A stretch of DNA of 64,000 bases from Flavobacteriales bacterium (GTDB taxonomy: Bacteria; Bacteroidota; Bacteroidia; Flavobacteriales_F; PHOS-HE28): contig JAEUSY010000002.1 in assembly GCA_016788295.1 (NCBI GenBank), positions 1 through 64,000 on the forward strand, read 5' to 3'. Within the stretch, counting starts at the first letter, position 1; every line of letters begins with the position of its first letter. Below are positions 28,232 to 38,200 of this stretch, one piece after another. The translations under genes were made by a program, and so were the position numbers. Below the pieces are notes generated by a model, which saw nothing but the letters and a program-made list of their open reading frames with translations, ran no database searches and was not told the DNA's origin.

Positions 28232-30025
28232 TCAATGCTCCTCCTCGTCGTGCTCCAGCGGAGTGATCTGGCTGACCCAGTCCTCGGCCTTGCCAGGCTT
28301 GCTGTAGTCGTATGGCCAGCGGTGCACCACGGGCAGCGGGCCGGGCCAGTTGCCATGGATGTGCTCCACCGGGGTGGTCCACTCCAGCGTGTTGCTCTTC
28401 CACGGGTTCTGCACGGCCTTGGGGCCACGCTTGATGCTGTAGAAGAAGTTGTAGGTGAAGATCACCTGCGCCAACGCACCGATGATGGCGAACACCGTTA
28501 CCAGCACGTTCAGGTCGACCACGCCATTGAACATGGGGAACTCGCTGTAACTGTAGTAGCGACGGGGAGCACCGGCCAGACCGATGAAGTGCATGGGGAA
28601 GAACACACCGAAGGCACAAACGAAGGTGATCCAGAAGTGCGCATAGCCCAGCTTCGTGTTCATCATCTTGCCGTACATCTTCGGGAACCAGTGGTAGATA
28701 CCGGCGAACATGCCGAAGATGGCGCTCATGCCCATCACGATGTGGAAGTGCGCCACCACGAAGTAGGTGTCGTGCACATTGATATCCAGCGCGCTATCGG
28801 CGAGGATGATACCCGTGAGACCACCGGCGATGAAGGTGGCCACCAGACCGATGCTGAACAGCATGGCCGGAGTGAAGATGATGTTACCGCGCCACAGCGT
28901 GGTGATGTAGTTGAACACCTTTACCGCACTGGGGATGGCGATGAGCAGGGTGGTGAACACGAACACGCTTCCCAGGAAGGGGTTCATGCCGGTAACGAAC
29001 ATGTGGTGACCCCACACGATGAAGCTGAGGAAGCCGATCGCGAGGATGGACCCGATCATGGCGCGGTAGCCGAAGATGGCCTTGCGTGCGTTGGTGGCGA
29101 TGATCTCCGACGTGATGCCCAGAGCAGGCAACAATACGATGTACACCTCCGGGTGACCGAGGAACCAGAACAAGTGCTGGAAGAGCACGGGGCTTCCGCC
29201 GGTCTGTTCCAAGGCCTCACCAGCAATGTGGATGTCGCTCAAGTAGAAGCTGGTGCCCATGCTGCGGTCCATCAGCAACAGCAGCGCTGCGCTGAGCAGT
29301 ACGGGGAAGCTGAGGATACCCAGCACAGCAGTGATGAAGAGCGCCCACATGGTTAGCGGCAGGCGGGTCATCTTCATACCCTTGGTACGCAGGTTCAGAA
29401 TGGTGGCCACATAGTTGAGGCCGCCGATCAGCGAACTGGCGATGAAGAGCGTCATGCTCACCAACCAGAGCGTCATACCAGCACCCGATCCAGGGATCGA
29501 CTGAGGCAGCACGCTCAACGGCGGGTAGATCGTCCAACCAGCGGAAGCAGGACCGCCTTCCACGAAAAGCGAGGCGAGCATGATGACGCTGCTCAGGAAG
29601 AAGAACCAGTAGCTCAGCATGTTCAGGAAGCCCGACGCCATGTCGCGGGCACCCACCTGCAAGGGGATGAGCAGGTTGGCGAACGTGCCGGACAGACCAC
29701 CGGTGAGCACGAAGAACACCATGATGGTGCCGTGGATCGTGACCAACGCCAGGTACATGTTCGGGTCGAGCACACCTCCGGGTGCCCACTTGTCGCCGAG
29801 GAAGAAGTTCGTGAACGCAAAGCCCTCACCCGGCCAGGCCAGTTGAAGGCGGAAGATCAGCGACATGATCACAGCGACCCATGCCATCACGATCGCCGTG
29901 ATCAGGAACTGCTTGCTGATCATCTTGTGATCGTGCGAGAAGATGTACTTCGAGATGAAGCTCTCCTCGTGATGATGATGCGCGGCGTGCGCGTGTCCGT
30001 CCGTATGTGCGATGGTGGCACCCAT
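28232..30025 (-). CDS. ctaD: Cytochrome c oxidase subunit I
   Basis: 597 residues, the heme a / heme a3-CuB catalytic subunit of an A-type oxidase that reduces O2 and pumps protons. Twelve or so membrane segments are visible. Key segments are LVTIHGTIMVFFVLTGG (heme a ligand region), GHPEVYIVLLPALGITSEI (CuB His plus crosslinked Tyr), IVWGHHMFVTGMNP (CuB His pair) and DTYFVVAHFHIVMGM (heme ligands). The N-terminus has a native His-rich patch (GHAHAAHHHHEE). It is the last gene of the act-cox operon, 19 nt after coxB, and is predicted to form a supercomplex with ACIII. Confidence 0.97.
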   Translation of the reverse strand: MGATIAHTDGHAHAAHHHHEESFISKYIFSHDHKMISKQFLITAIVMAWVAVIMSLIFRLQLAWPGEGFAFTNFFLGDKWAPGGVLDPNMYLALVTIHGTIMVFFVLTGGLSGTFANLLIPLQVGARDMASGFLNMLSYWFFFLSSVIMLASLFVEGGPASAGWTIYPPLSVLPQSIPGSGAGMTLWLVSMTLFIASSLIGGLNYVATILNLRTKGMKMTRLPLTMWALFITAVLGILSFPVLLSAALLLLMDRSMGTSFYLSDIHIAGEALEQTGGSPVLFQHLFWFLGHPEVYIVLLPALGITSEIIATNARKAIFGYRAMIGSILAIGFLSFIVWGHHMFVTGMNPFLGSVFVFTTLLIAIPSAVKVFNYITTLWRGNIIFTPAMLFSIGLVATFIAGGLTGIILADSALDINVHDTYFVVAHFHIVMGMSAIFGMFAGIYHWFPKMYGKMMNTKLGYAHFWITFVCAFGVFFPMHFIGLAGAPRRYYSYSEFPMFNGVVDLNVLVTVFAIIGALAQVIFTYNFFYSIKRGPKAVQNPWKSNTLEWTTPVEHIHGNWPGPLPVVHRWPYDYSKPGKAEDWVSQITPLEHDEEEH

Positions 30026-30044
30026 GATCGTGCTTCCTTTCAGT

Positions 30045-31310
30045 TCAGTTGGTCTTGACAGCGGCCTGAGCGTTGGCGGGCACCGCAGTGGTGCTGTCCG
30101 CAGGTACCGTGGCGGCAGGCACTTCGGCCGGTGCGGGAGGTGCCTGGAACGGTTTTTTCATTTGCTCGGCCATCCAGGCGGAATACTCATCGGCAGTGGT
30201 CACTGTGAGGGGCATCTGCATGTTGTAGTGGCTGGCGCCGCAGATCTTATTGCACAGCAGCACGAAGTCGAAGGTGTCGTCCATCACCACCGCTGTGCGC
30301 ATGCTGTCCGTGGTGATCGTGGGCACCATCTTGAAGGTGGTGGTCATGCCCGGCACAGCGTTCATCTGGGCACGAAGGTGCGGGATGTAGGCGCTGTGAA
30401 TGATGTCGCGCGAACGGATCACCAACTTGACCTCTTTGTGCACCGGCAGGTGGAACTCCTTGGTCACGATATCATCTGCACCGCGCAGGTACACACTGGC
30501 CTCGCCCTTCTCCTTGATGTCCTGCTCCATCACCGTACGAAGGTTCACCACACGGGCCTGCTGACGACGGCTGCGCTCCAAGCGGGCCTTCAGCTCAGCG
30601 GCTTTTGTATCGGGCAGTACGCTGTGCGCGAGCACGCTGTCCATCTCGGCGATCTCGGCGTCCATCTCCTCCAAGCGGAGCTTCACACTTTCGGGGGTCA
30701 CGATGCCCAGTGGGTTCGTGCCATTGATCAGTCGGAAGTCGGAAGCACCCAATGCACCGTCGGCGCCTGGGTAACGGGCCGTCCAGTCGAACTGCTTGGC
30801 ATACAGTTCCACCACCACCGCATCAGGCGAAGCGGGTCCGGTGATGTTGTTCCAGGTATTGAGGCCATAAATGATGATCACCGCAAGCACAGCGGCAGGG
30901 ATCACGGTCCAGATCAGTTCCAGCTTGTTGTTGTGCGGGTACCACGCCGCGCGACGGTCCTTGCTGAACACGTATTTACCGGCGAAATAGAACAGGAGCA
31001 CATTCGTTATCACGAAGGCAATGATCAAGATGATCCAGTTGAAGTTCAACAACCAGTCCGTCTCTACGCCATGTTCACTGGCGGCCAGCGGCAACATCTT
31101 GTCGCCATATGCGGCCACCAGCCAGATGAAGAAACCGAAGTAGGCCACCGGGAACAGCCACATCAAGAGGGCGTTCATCCGGTTGTCGGCGGCGGAGATA
31201 TCCTCCTCCCGCTTGCCACGGAGCCGTGCCGTTAGCTCATAGACCCGGGCCAATTGCGCGATGGCCAGGATACCCAGCACCACCACGATCAGGATCAACA
31301 ACTTCGTCAT
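30045..31310 (-). CDS. ctaC: Cytochrome c oxidase subunit II
   Basis: 421 residues, longer than most subunit II proteins. It has an N-terminal signal/anchor (LLILIVVVLGILAIAQLARV), two further membrane helices (WLFPVAYFGFFIWLVAAYG, FNWIILIIAFVITNVLLFYFAG) and LIWTVIPAAVLAVIIIYG. The CuA domain shows RSRDIIHSAYIPHLRAQMNAVPGM and CNKICGASHYNMQMPLTV, giving the Cys-x3-Cys, His and Met ligands. There is an insertion of about 80 residues (LEEMDAEIAEMDSVLAHS ...) before the CuA core and an Ala/Pro-rich C-terminal tail. No CxxCH is present, so this is aa3-like rather than caa3 type. It accepts electrons from the ACIII cytochromes. Confidence 0.95.
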   Translation of the reverse strand: MTKLLILIVVVLGILAIAQLARVYELTARLRGKREEDISAADNRMNALLMWLFPVAYFGFFIWLVAAYGDKMLPLAASEHGVETDWLLNFNWIILIIAFVITNVLLFYFAGKYVFSKDRRAAWYPHNNKLELIWTVIPAAVLAVIIIYGLNTWNNITGPASPDAVVVELYAKQFDWTARYPGADGALGASDFRLINGTNPLGIVTPESVKLRLEEMDAEIAEMDSVLAHSVLPDTKAAELKARLERSRRQQARVVNLRTVMEQDIKEKGEASVYLRGADDIVTKEFHLPVHKEVKLVIRSRDIIHSAYIPHLRAQMNAVPGMTTTFKMVPTITTDSMRTAVVMDDTFDFVLLCNKICGASHYNMQMPLTVTTADEYSAWMAEQMKKPFQAPPAPAEVPAATVPADSTTAVPANAQAAVKTN

Positions 31311-31357
31311 CGTTCGCTCGATATATCAACCCCCTAAAGGGTGCGGTTGTTCTACGT

Positions 31358-32623
31358 TCAGATCTGGTGGTGTACGCTTTCCTCCAGGTAAGGGTGGTTC
31401 ACCGGGGTGAGCGGCGCCTTGGTGAGCGTGCTCAGTACGGTGTAGATGAACAAGCCCAGGAAGGTGACGAACATGCCCACCTCCAACAGACCGATGCCGT
31501 GGAAGTGGTGGCCCAGTGCGCCAGGCATCACCATCATGTTCACATCCAACCAGTGACCGATGAAGATCACCGAGCCCACACCGATCAGGAAACGGGGGTT
31601 GCGCTTGGCATCGCGGCTCATCAGCAACACCATGGGGATTGCGAAGTTGATGAAGAAGGTGCCCCACAACAGTGCGGGATGCTCATTGATGCGTGATTGG
31701 AAGTAGGTGACCTCCTCGGGAATGTTGCTGTACCAGATCAGCATGAACTGGCTGAAGTACAGGTAGCTCCACAGGAAGCTCACGGCGAACACCCACTTGC
31801 CCATGTCGTGAATGTGGCTGTTGTTCACCTGGGGCAGGTAGCCTTTGCGCTTCAGGTACAACACCATGATCACGGCGGTGATCATCGCGCTCACCCACAT
31901 GCCACTGAACACGTACCAGCCATAAAGGGTACTGAACCAGTGTGCATCAATGCTCATCAGCCAGTCCCACGCCAGCGTGCTGCTGAACACCGCGAAGAAC
32001 ACCAGGAAGAGGGCACTGCGGCGGTACGTGAGCAGGTGGCGCGTCACCAGCGAATTGCCGGTCATTTGGTCCATGGCCAGGCTCTGCTTGCGGAACCATG
32101 TGGCGAAGAACCAGAACACGGCCAGATAAACCAGCGTACGTGCCCAGAAGAAGCCTTGGTTCAGGAAGGCCTTTTTACCGGCCATGATGCTATCGAAGTT
32201 CGGATTGGCCACGGCCCCTTCGGTCATCTCATCCACATACTTGGCCGAATCACCCTCACCGATCATGAACTCATGGTACAGGCTGTGGTCCATCCAATGA
32301 TAGATGTGGTGGAGATGGAAGGTACCGGCCGCGAGCACGATCACCATCACGATAGCACCAATGGGCAGGAAACCCATGATGCCCTCGAACACACGCTTCA
32401 CCAACACGCTCCACGCGGTCTCGGTGGCGTTCTGCAGGGAGTAGAAGAACAGGGCTCCCAAGGTGATGCCCAGGAAGAAGAACCCGTTCACGAGCAGGCT
32501 GGCCCACGTACGTTGGTGGTGGTCGGTGTGGTCGCCCATGATGCCGACCACTGTGGCCACGGCACCCAACGCCATCACACCCATGAGGATCTTGGGGGCC
32601 CGATTGCTGAAGCTGAAATTCAT
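31358..32623 (-). CDS. actF: Alternative complex III subunit ActF (quinol:cytochrome c oxidoreductase)
   Basis: 421 residues with about ten hydrophobic segments (ILMGVMALGAVATVVGIMG, LVNGFFFLGITLGALFFYSLQ, SALFLVFFAVFSSTLAWDWLMSID, WVFAVSFLWSYLYFSQFMLIWY). The conserved stretches WDWLMSIDAHWFSTLYGWYVFSG and YSNIPEEVTYFQSR are typical of ActF, the NrfD-like second membrane subunit. It lies in the conserved position between actE and the oxidase subunit II gene. Confidence 0.95.
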   Translation of the reverse strand: MNFSFSNRAPKILMGVMALGAVATVVGIMGDHTDHHQRTWASLLVNGFFFLGITLGALFFYSLQNATETAWSVLVKRVFEGIMGFLPIGAIVMVIVLAAGTFHLHHIYHWMDHSLYHEFMIGEGDSAKYVDEMTEGAVANPNFDSIMAGKKAFLNQGFFWARTLVYLAVFWFFATWFRKQSLAMDQMTGNSLVTRHLLTYRRSALFLVFFAVFSSTLAWDWLMSIDAHWFSTLYGWYVFSGMWVSAMITAVIMVLYLKRKGYLPQVNNSHIHDMGKWVFAVSFLWSYLYFSQFMLIWYSNIPEEVTYFQSRINEHPALLWGTFFINFAIPMVLLMSRDAKRNPRFLIGVGSVIFIGHWLDVNMMVMPGALGHHFHGIGLLEVGMFVTFLGLFIYTVLSTLTKAPLTPVNHPYLEESVHHQI

Positions 32624-32650
32624 CGCTGCTTTTCCGTTAGCGTCGTGGGA

Positions 32651-33337
32651 TCAAAGTGCGGCCGAAGTGCTGTCCGTGGTCACGGCGGTGGTTGCACCGG
32701 TCATCGCGCCGCCGTTCTGCAGGTACTTCACGTAAATGGCCACCAGCCAGCGCTCCTCCTTGTTGAGCTGTGAGGCATGTGAACCCATGGCCACGTTCTT
32801 ACCATACACCAGGCTGTGGAAGACCTTGCCCTCGGGCAGGTCCTTCAGGGGGCCTGTGTAGCTGGGCGGGGGCGGATAATTGCCGTTGTTCACTACGGGG
32901 CCATCGCCTTCGCCCTTCACGCCGTGGCAGTGCTGGCAGAACTTGGTGTAGATCACCTTGCCCTGCTCCACGGTGGCCTCGGTCATGGCAATGGGGTTCT
33001 TCAGGTTCAAGCCGGCAGCCTCATAACCTTCCACCGTGTTCGGGTAGGCATAGGGCATGTTGAACTGTGCCTTGGAAGCATCGCTGCTGAAGGGGATCGT
33101 CCCTTCGGCCGGCAGGCGGGCGCTCTGGCGCTCGCGTTGGGCCTTGGCCACGTCGGCGCCGTAGTGGTAGGGGTCTTGTCCGAAATCCACATACGCCTCA
33201 ACGGCCGGGCTGCGGTACATGTCCGGCATGTATTCAACGCCGGGGCTCTGGGGGTCACCACCGCAGGAGGCCAACAGGAGCACCGTGGCGGCGAGGGTGC
33301 CGAATGCGGGAGCGGTCTTGTGCATACGCTTGCTCAT
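32651..33337 (-). CDS. actE: ACIII subunit ActE, monoheme cytochrome c lipoprotein
   Basis: 228 residues. A lipobox (FGTLAATVLLLASC) anchors the protein, consistent with ActE being a lipid-attached cytochrome. One heme c site is present (FCQHCHGVKGEGDGPV), with a distal Met candidate in the KNVAMGSHASQL segment. It is thought to pass electrons from ActA toward the oxidase. It is separated from actD by 3 nt and from actF by 27 nt. The Ala/Thr-rich C-terminal tail is variable in the family. Confidence 0.93.
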   Translation of the reverse strand: MSKRMHKTAPAFGTLAATVLLLASCGGDPQSPGVEYMPDMYRSPAVEAYVDFGQDPYHYGADVAKAQRERQSARLPAEGTIPFSSDASKAQFNMPYAYPNTVEGYEAAGLNLKNPIAMTEATVEQGKVIYTKFCQHCHGVKGEGDGPVVNNGNYPPPPSYTGPLKDLPEGKVFHSLVYGKNVAMGSHASQLNKEERWLVAIYVKYLQNGGAMTGATTAVTTDSTSAAL

Positions 33338-33340
33338 GGC

Positions 33341-33874
33341 TCAGTACTGGCGTTCGTTGATCTCGAACACCGGGGTGGTGCGCAACAGGCCGCTGATGGC
33401 CTCGGCGCTGTGTCCGTGGTTATCTGCGGTGCGTACCTCGATGATGAACTTATCGTCCGTGCTGCGCGGGTCCGGGTTGCGGGCCGGCATGCCGGGCAGG
33501 GTCTTGTTGCGGATCAGGTAGGTGATCGACATGCCATGGGCGGCGCACAACACCGTGAACTCGAAGGTCACGGGGATGAAGGCCGGCAGGTTCTTGTAAA
33601 GCGCCTGGCTGGGCTTGCCACCGATGTTCATCGGCCAGTCGAAGATGTTGAAGTACCAGATGCCCAACAGCGCCAGGCAGGTGCCGGTGATGCCGAACAT
33701 GAAGGCCGCGATGGCCAGGCGGGTGCGCTTCACCCCGATGATGGGGTCGAGGCCGTGCACGGGGAAGGGCGAATACACATCCTTCACTCGAATGCCATTG
33801 GACACCAGCTTTCGCGCGCCGTCCTTCAACTGCTCGGGGTCCTCGTAGACCGCGTAAATGACCTTGTTCGCCAT
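33341..33874 (-). CDS. actD: ACIII subunit ActD (DUF3341)
   Basis: 177 residues with MANKVIYAVYEDPEQLKDGARKL at the N-terminus, the conserved DVYSPFPVHGLDP motif, two membrane helices (LAIAAFMFGITGTCLALLGIWYF and FIPVTFEFTVLCAAHGMSI) and DKFIIEV toward the C-terminus. This matches the DUF3341 protein that bridges ActB, ActC and ActF. ATG at 33874 leaves a 5-nt gap after actC; the longer frame to 34246 is an artefact. Confidence 0.94.
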   Translation of the reverse strand: MANKVIYAVYEDPEQLKDGARKLVSNGIRVKDVYSPFPVHGLDPIIGVKRTRLAIAAFMFGITGTCLALLGIWYFNIFDWPMNIGGKPSQALYKNLPAFIPVTFEFTVLCAAHGMSITYLIRNKTLPGMPARNPDPRSTDDKFIIEVRTADNHGHSAEAISGLLRTTPVFEINERQY

Positions 33875-33879
33875 GTCGC

Positions 33880-35268
33880 TCAGTGGTGATGATGATGGGC
33901 GGCTTCCTTCTTGTAGCTCTCGCCGCTCACTTTCAGGATGGACTTCACCTCGTTCAAGGCCAGCACCGGGAAGTAGCGGGCGAAGAGCAGGTAAAGCGTG
34001 AAGAAGATGCCGATGGTGCCGAGGAACACGCCCACGTCGACCCAGGTGGGGTGGAACATGCTCCAGCTGCTGGGCAGGTAGTCGCGGTGCAGGCTGGTCA
34101 CAATGATCACGAAGCGCTCGAACCACATACCGATGTTCACGATGATGCTCATGAAGAAGGTGAACGCCAGGTTGGTGCGCAGCTTCTTGAACCAGAACAG
34201 CTGCGGGCTGATCACGTTGCAGGTCATCATGCTCCAGTAGGCCCACCAGTAGGGTCCCGTGGCACGGTTGATGAAGGCGTAGCTCTCATATTCCACACCG
34301 CTGTACCAGCTGATGAAGAGCTCGGTGATGTAGGCCACGCCCACAATGGAACCCGTGACGATGATCACGATGTTCATGTACTCCACGTGCTTGCGGGTGA
34401 TGTAGGCCTCCAGGTGCATCACCTTGCGCAGGATCAGCAGCAGGGTCTGCACCATGGCGAAGCCGCTGAACACGGCACCGCTCACGAAGTAGGGCGGGAA
34501 AATGGTGGTGTGCCAACCGGGGATCACTGAGGTGGCGAAGTCGAAGCTCACCACGGAGTGAACCGAGAACACCAGCGGGGTGGCGATGCCGGCGAGCACC
34601 AGGCTCACTTCCTCGAAACGGGTCCAGGCCTTTGCATTACCGGTCCAGCCGAAGCTGAGGATCCCATACACCTTCTTCATGCCTGGCTTGGCCACTTTGT
34701 CGCGGATGGTGGCGAAGTCGGGGATCAGGCCGATGTACCAGAACACCAACGATACGCTGAAGTAGGTACTGATCGCGAACACGTCCCACAACAGGGGCGA
34801 GTTGAAGTTCACCCAGAGGCTGCCGAACTGGTTGGGCAGCGGCAGCACCCAGTAGCTCATCCAGATGCGGCCCATGTGGATGCCGGGGAAGGTGGCCGCC
34901 ATGATCACGGCGAAGATGGTCATCGCCTCGGCCGAACGGTTGATGGCCATGCGCCACTTCTGGCGGAACAGCAACAGTACAGCACTGATCAGAGTGCCGG
35001 CATGACCGATGCCCACCCACCACACGAAGTTGGTGATGTCCCAGGCCCAGTCCACGGTCTTGTTGAGGCCCCAGGCGCCGATACCCTTGCTGATCAGGTA
35101 CAGGATGCAACCGGTGCCGTAGGCGGCGATGAGGCTGGCGATGCCCATGAGGATGTACCATCCCTTGGGGGCCTTGTTCTCGATCGGGCCTACGATATCG
35201 TTGGTGATATCGTGGTAGGTCTTGTGACCCAGGATGAGCGGTTCGCGGATCGCTGCTTCTGAATGCAT
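33880..35268 (-). CDS. actC: ACIII subunit ActC (NrfD family)
   Basis: 462 residues, the quinol-interacting NrfD/PsrC-like integral membrane subunit with ten or more helices (GWYILMGIASLIAAYGTGCILYLIS, WWVGIGHAGTLISAVLLLFRQKWR, AVIMAATFPGIHMGRIWMSYW, SVVSFDFATSVIPGWHTTIFPPYFVSGA). It ends in a native run of five His after EAA. The conserved start IREPLILGHKTYHDITNDI matches ActC. It follows actB by 20 nt. The membrane subunits may contribute to proton translocation, as proposed for ACIII. Confidence 0.96.
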   Translation of the reverse strand: MHSEAAIREPLILGHKTYHDITNDIVGPIENKAPKGWYILMGIASLIAAYGTGCILYLISKGIGAWGLNKTVDWAWDITNFVWWVGIGHAGTLISAVLLLFRQKWRMAINRSAEAMTIFAVIMAATFPGIHMGRIWMSYWVLPLPNQFGSLWVNFNSPLLWDVFAISTYFSVSLVFWYIGLIPDFATIRDKVAKPGMKKVYGILSFGWTGNAKAWTRFEEVSLVLAGIATPLVFSVHSVVSFDFATSVIPGWHTTIFPPYFVSGAVFSGFAMVQTLLLILRKVMHLEAYITRKHVEYMNIVIIVTGSIVGVAYITELFISWYSGVEYESYAFINRATGPYWWAYWSMMTCNVISPQLFWFKKLRTNLAFTFFMSIIVNIGMWFERFVIIVTSLHRDYLPSSWSMFHPTWVDVGVFLGTIGIFFTLYLLFARYFPVLALNEVKSILKVSGESYKKEAAHHHHH

Positions 35269-35288
35269 GGGGTCCTGGTCGTTATCCT

Positions 35289-38200
35289 TTATGCGTGATG
35301 GGCGGCCTCCTCTTCAACGTTGCGCACCTTCACGAGGTAATTCACATTGGGCTGCACACCCACCTCCTCGAGCATGTGGTAGCTACGGTCGCTGGTGGCC
35401 AACCCGCGCACCTGGCTGTTCTTATCGTTCAGGTCGCCGAAGATGATGGCGCCGTTGCCGCAGGCCGCGCTGCAGGCGGTCTGGATGTCGCCATCCTTCA
35501 CCGGAGTGCCTGCCTTCTTGGCGGCGAGCTTGCCTGCCTGGATGCTCTGCACGCACATGCTGCACTTCTCGATCACGCCACGGGCGCGAACGGTCACATC
35601 CGGGTTCAGCACCATACGGCCCAGGTCATCCCATGCGGGGTTCACCTCGCCGAACTGCTCGGTCACATAGTTGAACCAGTTGAAGCGACGCACCTTGTAA
35701 GGGCAGTTGTTCGCGCAATAACGGGTTCCGATGCAACGGTTGTAGGCCATCTGGTTGAGGCCCTCGTTGCTGTGCGTTGTGGCGGCCACCGGACACACCG
35801 TTTCGCACGGTGCGTGGTTGCAGTGCTGGCACATCACCGGCATGAACACCACTTTCGGCGACTCGCTGGGCACCTCCATCTTGAGGTACATGTCGATCTT
35901 GCCCAGACCGTCGGCCTTTGCGCTCTCCTTGGTGGTGTCCGAGCTGAAGTAGCGGTCCAGACGCAACCAGTGCATTTCGCGGCTGCGGCGCACCTCATCC
36001 TTGCCCACCACGGGGATGTTGTTCTCGCTGTTGCAGGCGGTCACGCATGCCCCGCAGCCATTGCAGCTGTTCAGGTCGATGCTGAGGCCCCAACGGTGTC
36101 CCACACCTTCCACCGGATGCTCTTCCCAGAGGTCGAACTCCAGCACGCTCTTCTTGTCCTGCGCGTTGATCTTGCCATCGCCGTTCACATCCTCGTGCAC
36201 GGCCAGCTCGTGGGCATGGTTGTAGGCGCTCTTGTCGCCTGCCTTGTACACGCCCAGCGCTGTCTCCTTCACGACACTGTGGCGGTCCATGTGGGTGAGG
36301 TGCGTCTGCGTGATGGCCACGGGATAAGTGGCGCCGGTGGGGGTCACCGTCACGTTCAGCACTTCGAAGCTCATGCTGCCAGCGACCATGGCGGCCAACG
36401 GATAGGCGTTGCGACCCACTGGCTTGAACTCGCCATTGTGGTCGGTGATGCAGGCGGCCTTGCCCACCTTCTCACCGTTCTCACCTCGACCGTAGCCCAC
36501 CGCAATGGCGATGGTACCCGCCTTCTGGCCCGGAGCGGGCACCACCGGCAGGGTGATCTCGCGCTCGCCGGCCTTCACCGTAACGAGGCTGGCCGGAGCT
36601 TTCTCGCCCAAGTACATGTTCAGCTTCAGGCGCTCCACGTCCGCGGGGGCCATGCATACGTAGTTATCCCACGTAAGCTTGGTGAGCGGATCGGGCATTT
36701 CCTGCAGCCAGGGGTTGTTGGCGTGCTGTCCGTCGCCGATGGCCTCGGTGGTGTACAGCACCAATTCCCATTCGCCAGCACCGGCAGCGGCCTGCTTGGC
36801 AGCGGCGGCGGCAGCGTTCACGTCACCGGCAAAGGTCACCGGTGCGGGGGTGGCGGCGTAGGCCTGGTACACGCCATCGTGCACGGCCTGGTTCCACTGG
36901 TCAGCGAAGAGGCCCATGACACCTCGGCTGGCCATGTTGGCCTCCCAGGTGCTGCGGATGAAGTCGTGGTAGCTCTGGGTGGAGCCGCTCCATTTCAGGA
37001 GGCTCTCCTGCCACTGGCGGGTATTGAAAAGGTTGCGGATGGCGGGCTGTGCCAGCGTGTAGTGACCGACCTTCGGCAGGAAGTCGTTCCAGCTCTCCAG
37101 GTAGTGGTTGTCCGGGCAGGTCCACTGGCACAGGCTGGCGGTCTCGTCGGCATAGCCGCTGAAGCTCACCGTGAGGCCCACTTTGCCCAGACCGGCCTTG
37201 AACTCGGCGGCGTTGGGCAGGCTGTACGCGGGGTTCACACCGGCGATGAGCAACGCGCCGATGGCACCTGCGTTCATGTCCTTCACCAGTTGTGCCACGG
37301 CCGCATCATCACCCTGTTTGAAGTAAGTGTGTCCGGCCAGGTCGATGGTGCTGCCGTAGTTGCCCAGCATGTTGTTGATGCTGTTCACCAGCACCTGCAC
37401 GCCTTCGTTGTTGCTGCCGGCCATCACCACACAGCGGCCCTTGGCGGCCCACAGTGCTTCGGCAGCCTTGGCGGTGGCGGCATCGATCTCGGCTTTGCTG
37501 CCACCCACGGAAGCCGCCCCGGCCTTTTTGGCGATGTGGTCGTGAAGGCTGATCACGGCCAGCGGAAGCTCGCTCTGCTTCATGGGCACACGCACATCGG
37601 CGTTGGCGCCTGAAAGGCTCATGCGTGCCTCGAACTGGAAGTGCTTGTTCATGGCACCGTTCGGGTCGCGACGGTTGGCGTACTGCCAGGCGTGCTCGGT
37701 GGTGCTGCCCCAGCTGCTGAGGAAGTCAGCGTCCACGCTCACGATCACATCGGCCTTGGTAAGGTCGTAGCTAGGCATCACCCGGCTACCGAAGCTCTTG
37801 GCGTTTGCGTTGGTGAGGCCACTATAGCTGACGGTGTCGTATTGCACATGCTCCACCGTGGCATACTTCGCCTTCAGCGCGGCCACAGCGGCCTTGGTGC
37901 TGGGGCTGATCACCGTGTTGGTGAGCACCACGATGCGCTTGCCGGCGGTAGCGGCAGCGGCCAGCTTATCACTGATCGCCTTGTCGGCATCCGCCCAGGT
38001 GGCATCGGCGCCCTGGTGCATGGGATTCTTCAGGCGCTCGTTATCGTAGAGCGACAGCACCGAGCTGTTGATGCGGGCATTGATGCTGCCCTTGCCCACC
38101 TTGGGGTTGTGGTTGATACCGAAGCGGGTGTTGCCCTTCACGTGGATGGGGCGTCCCTCGCGGGTCTTCACCAGCACGCTGGCAAAGTCCTCCCCATCAT

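Noticed and set aside
33880..35268. C-terminal His run as a sign of an engineered tag
   Set aside because: The five-His end of ActC lies inside a natural operon, and the oxidase subunit I in the same operon also has a native His-rich N-terminus; no vector sequence is present.
35295..37613. 772-codon plus-strand frame
   Set aside because: Antisense to actB, whose iron-sulfur motifs are conserved; the frame gives His/Val/Gly-rich sequence only.
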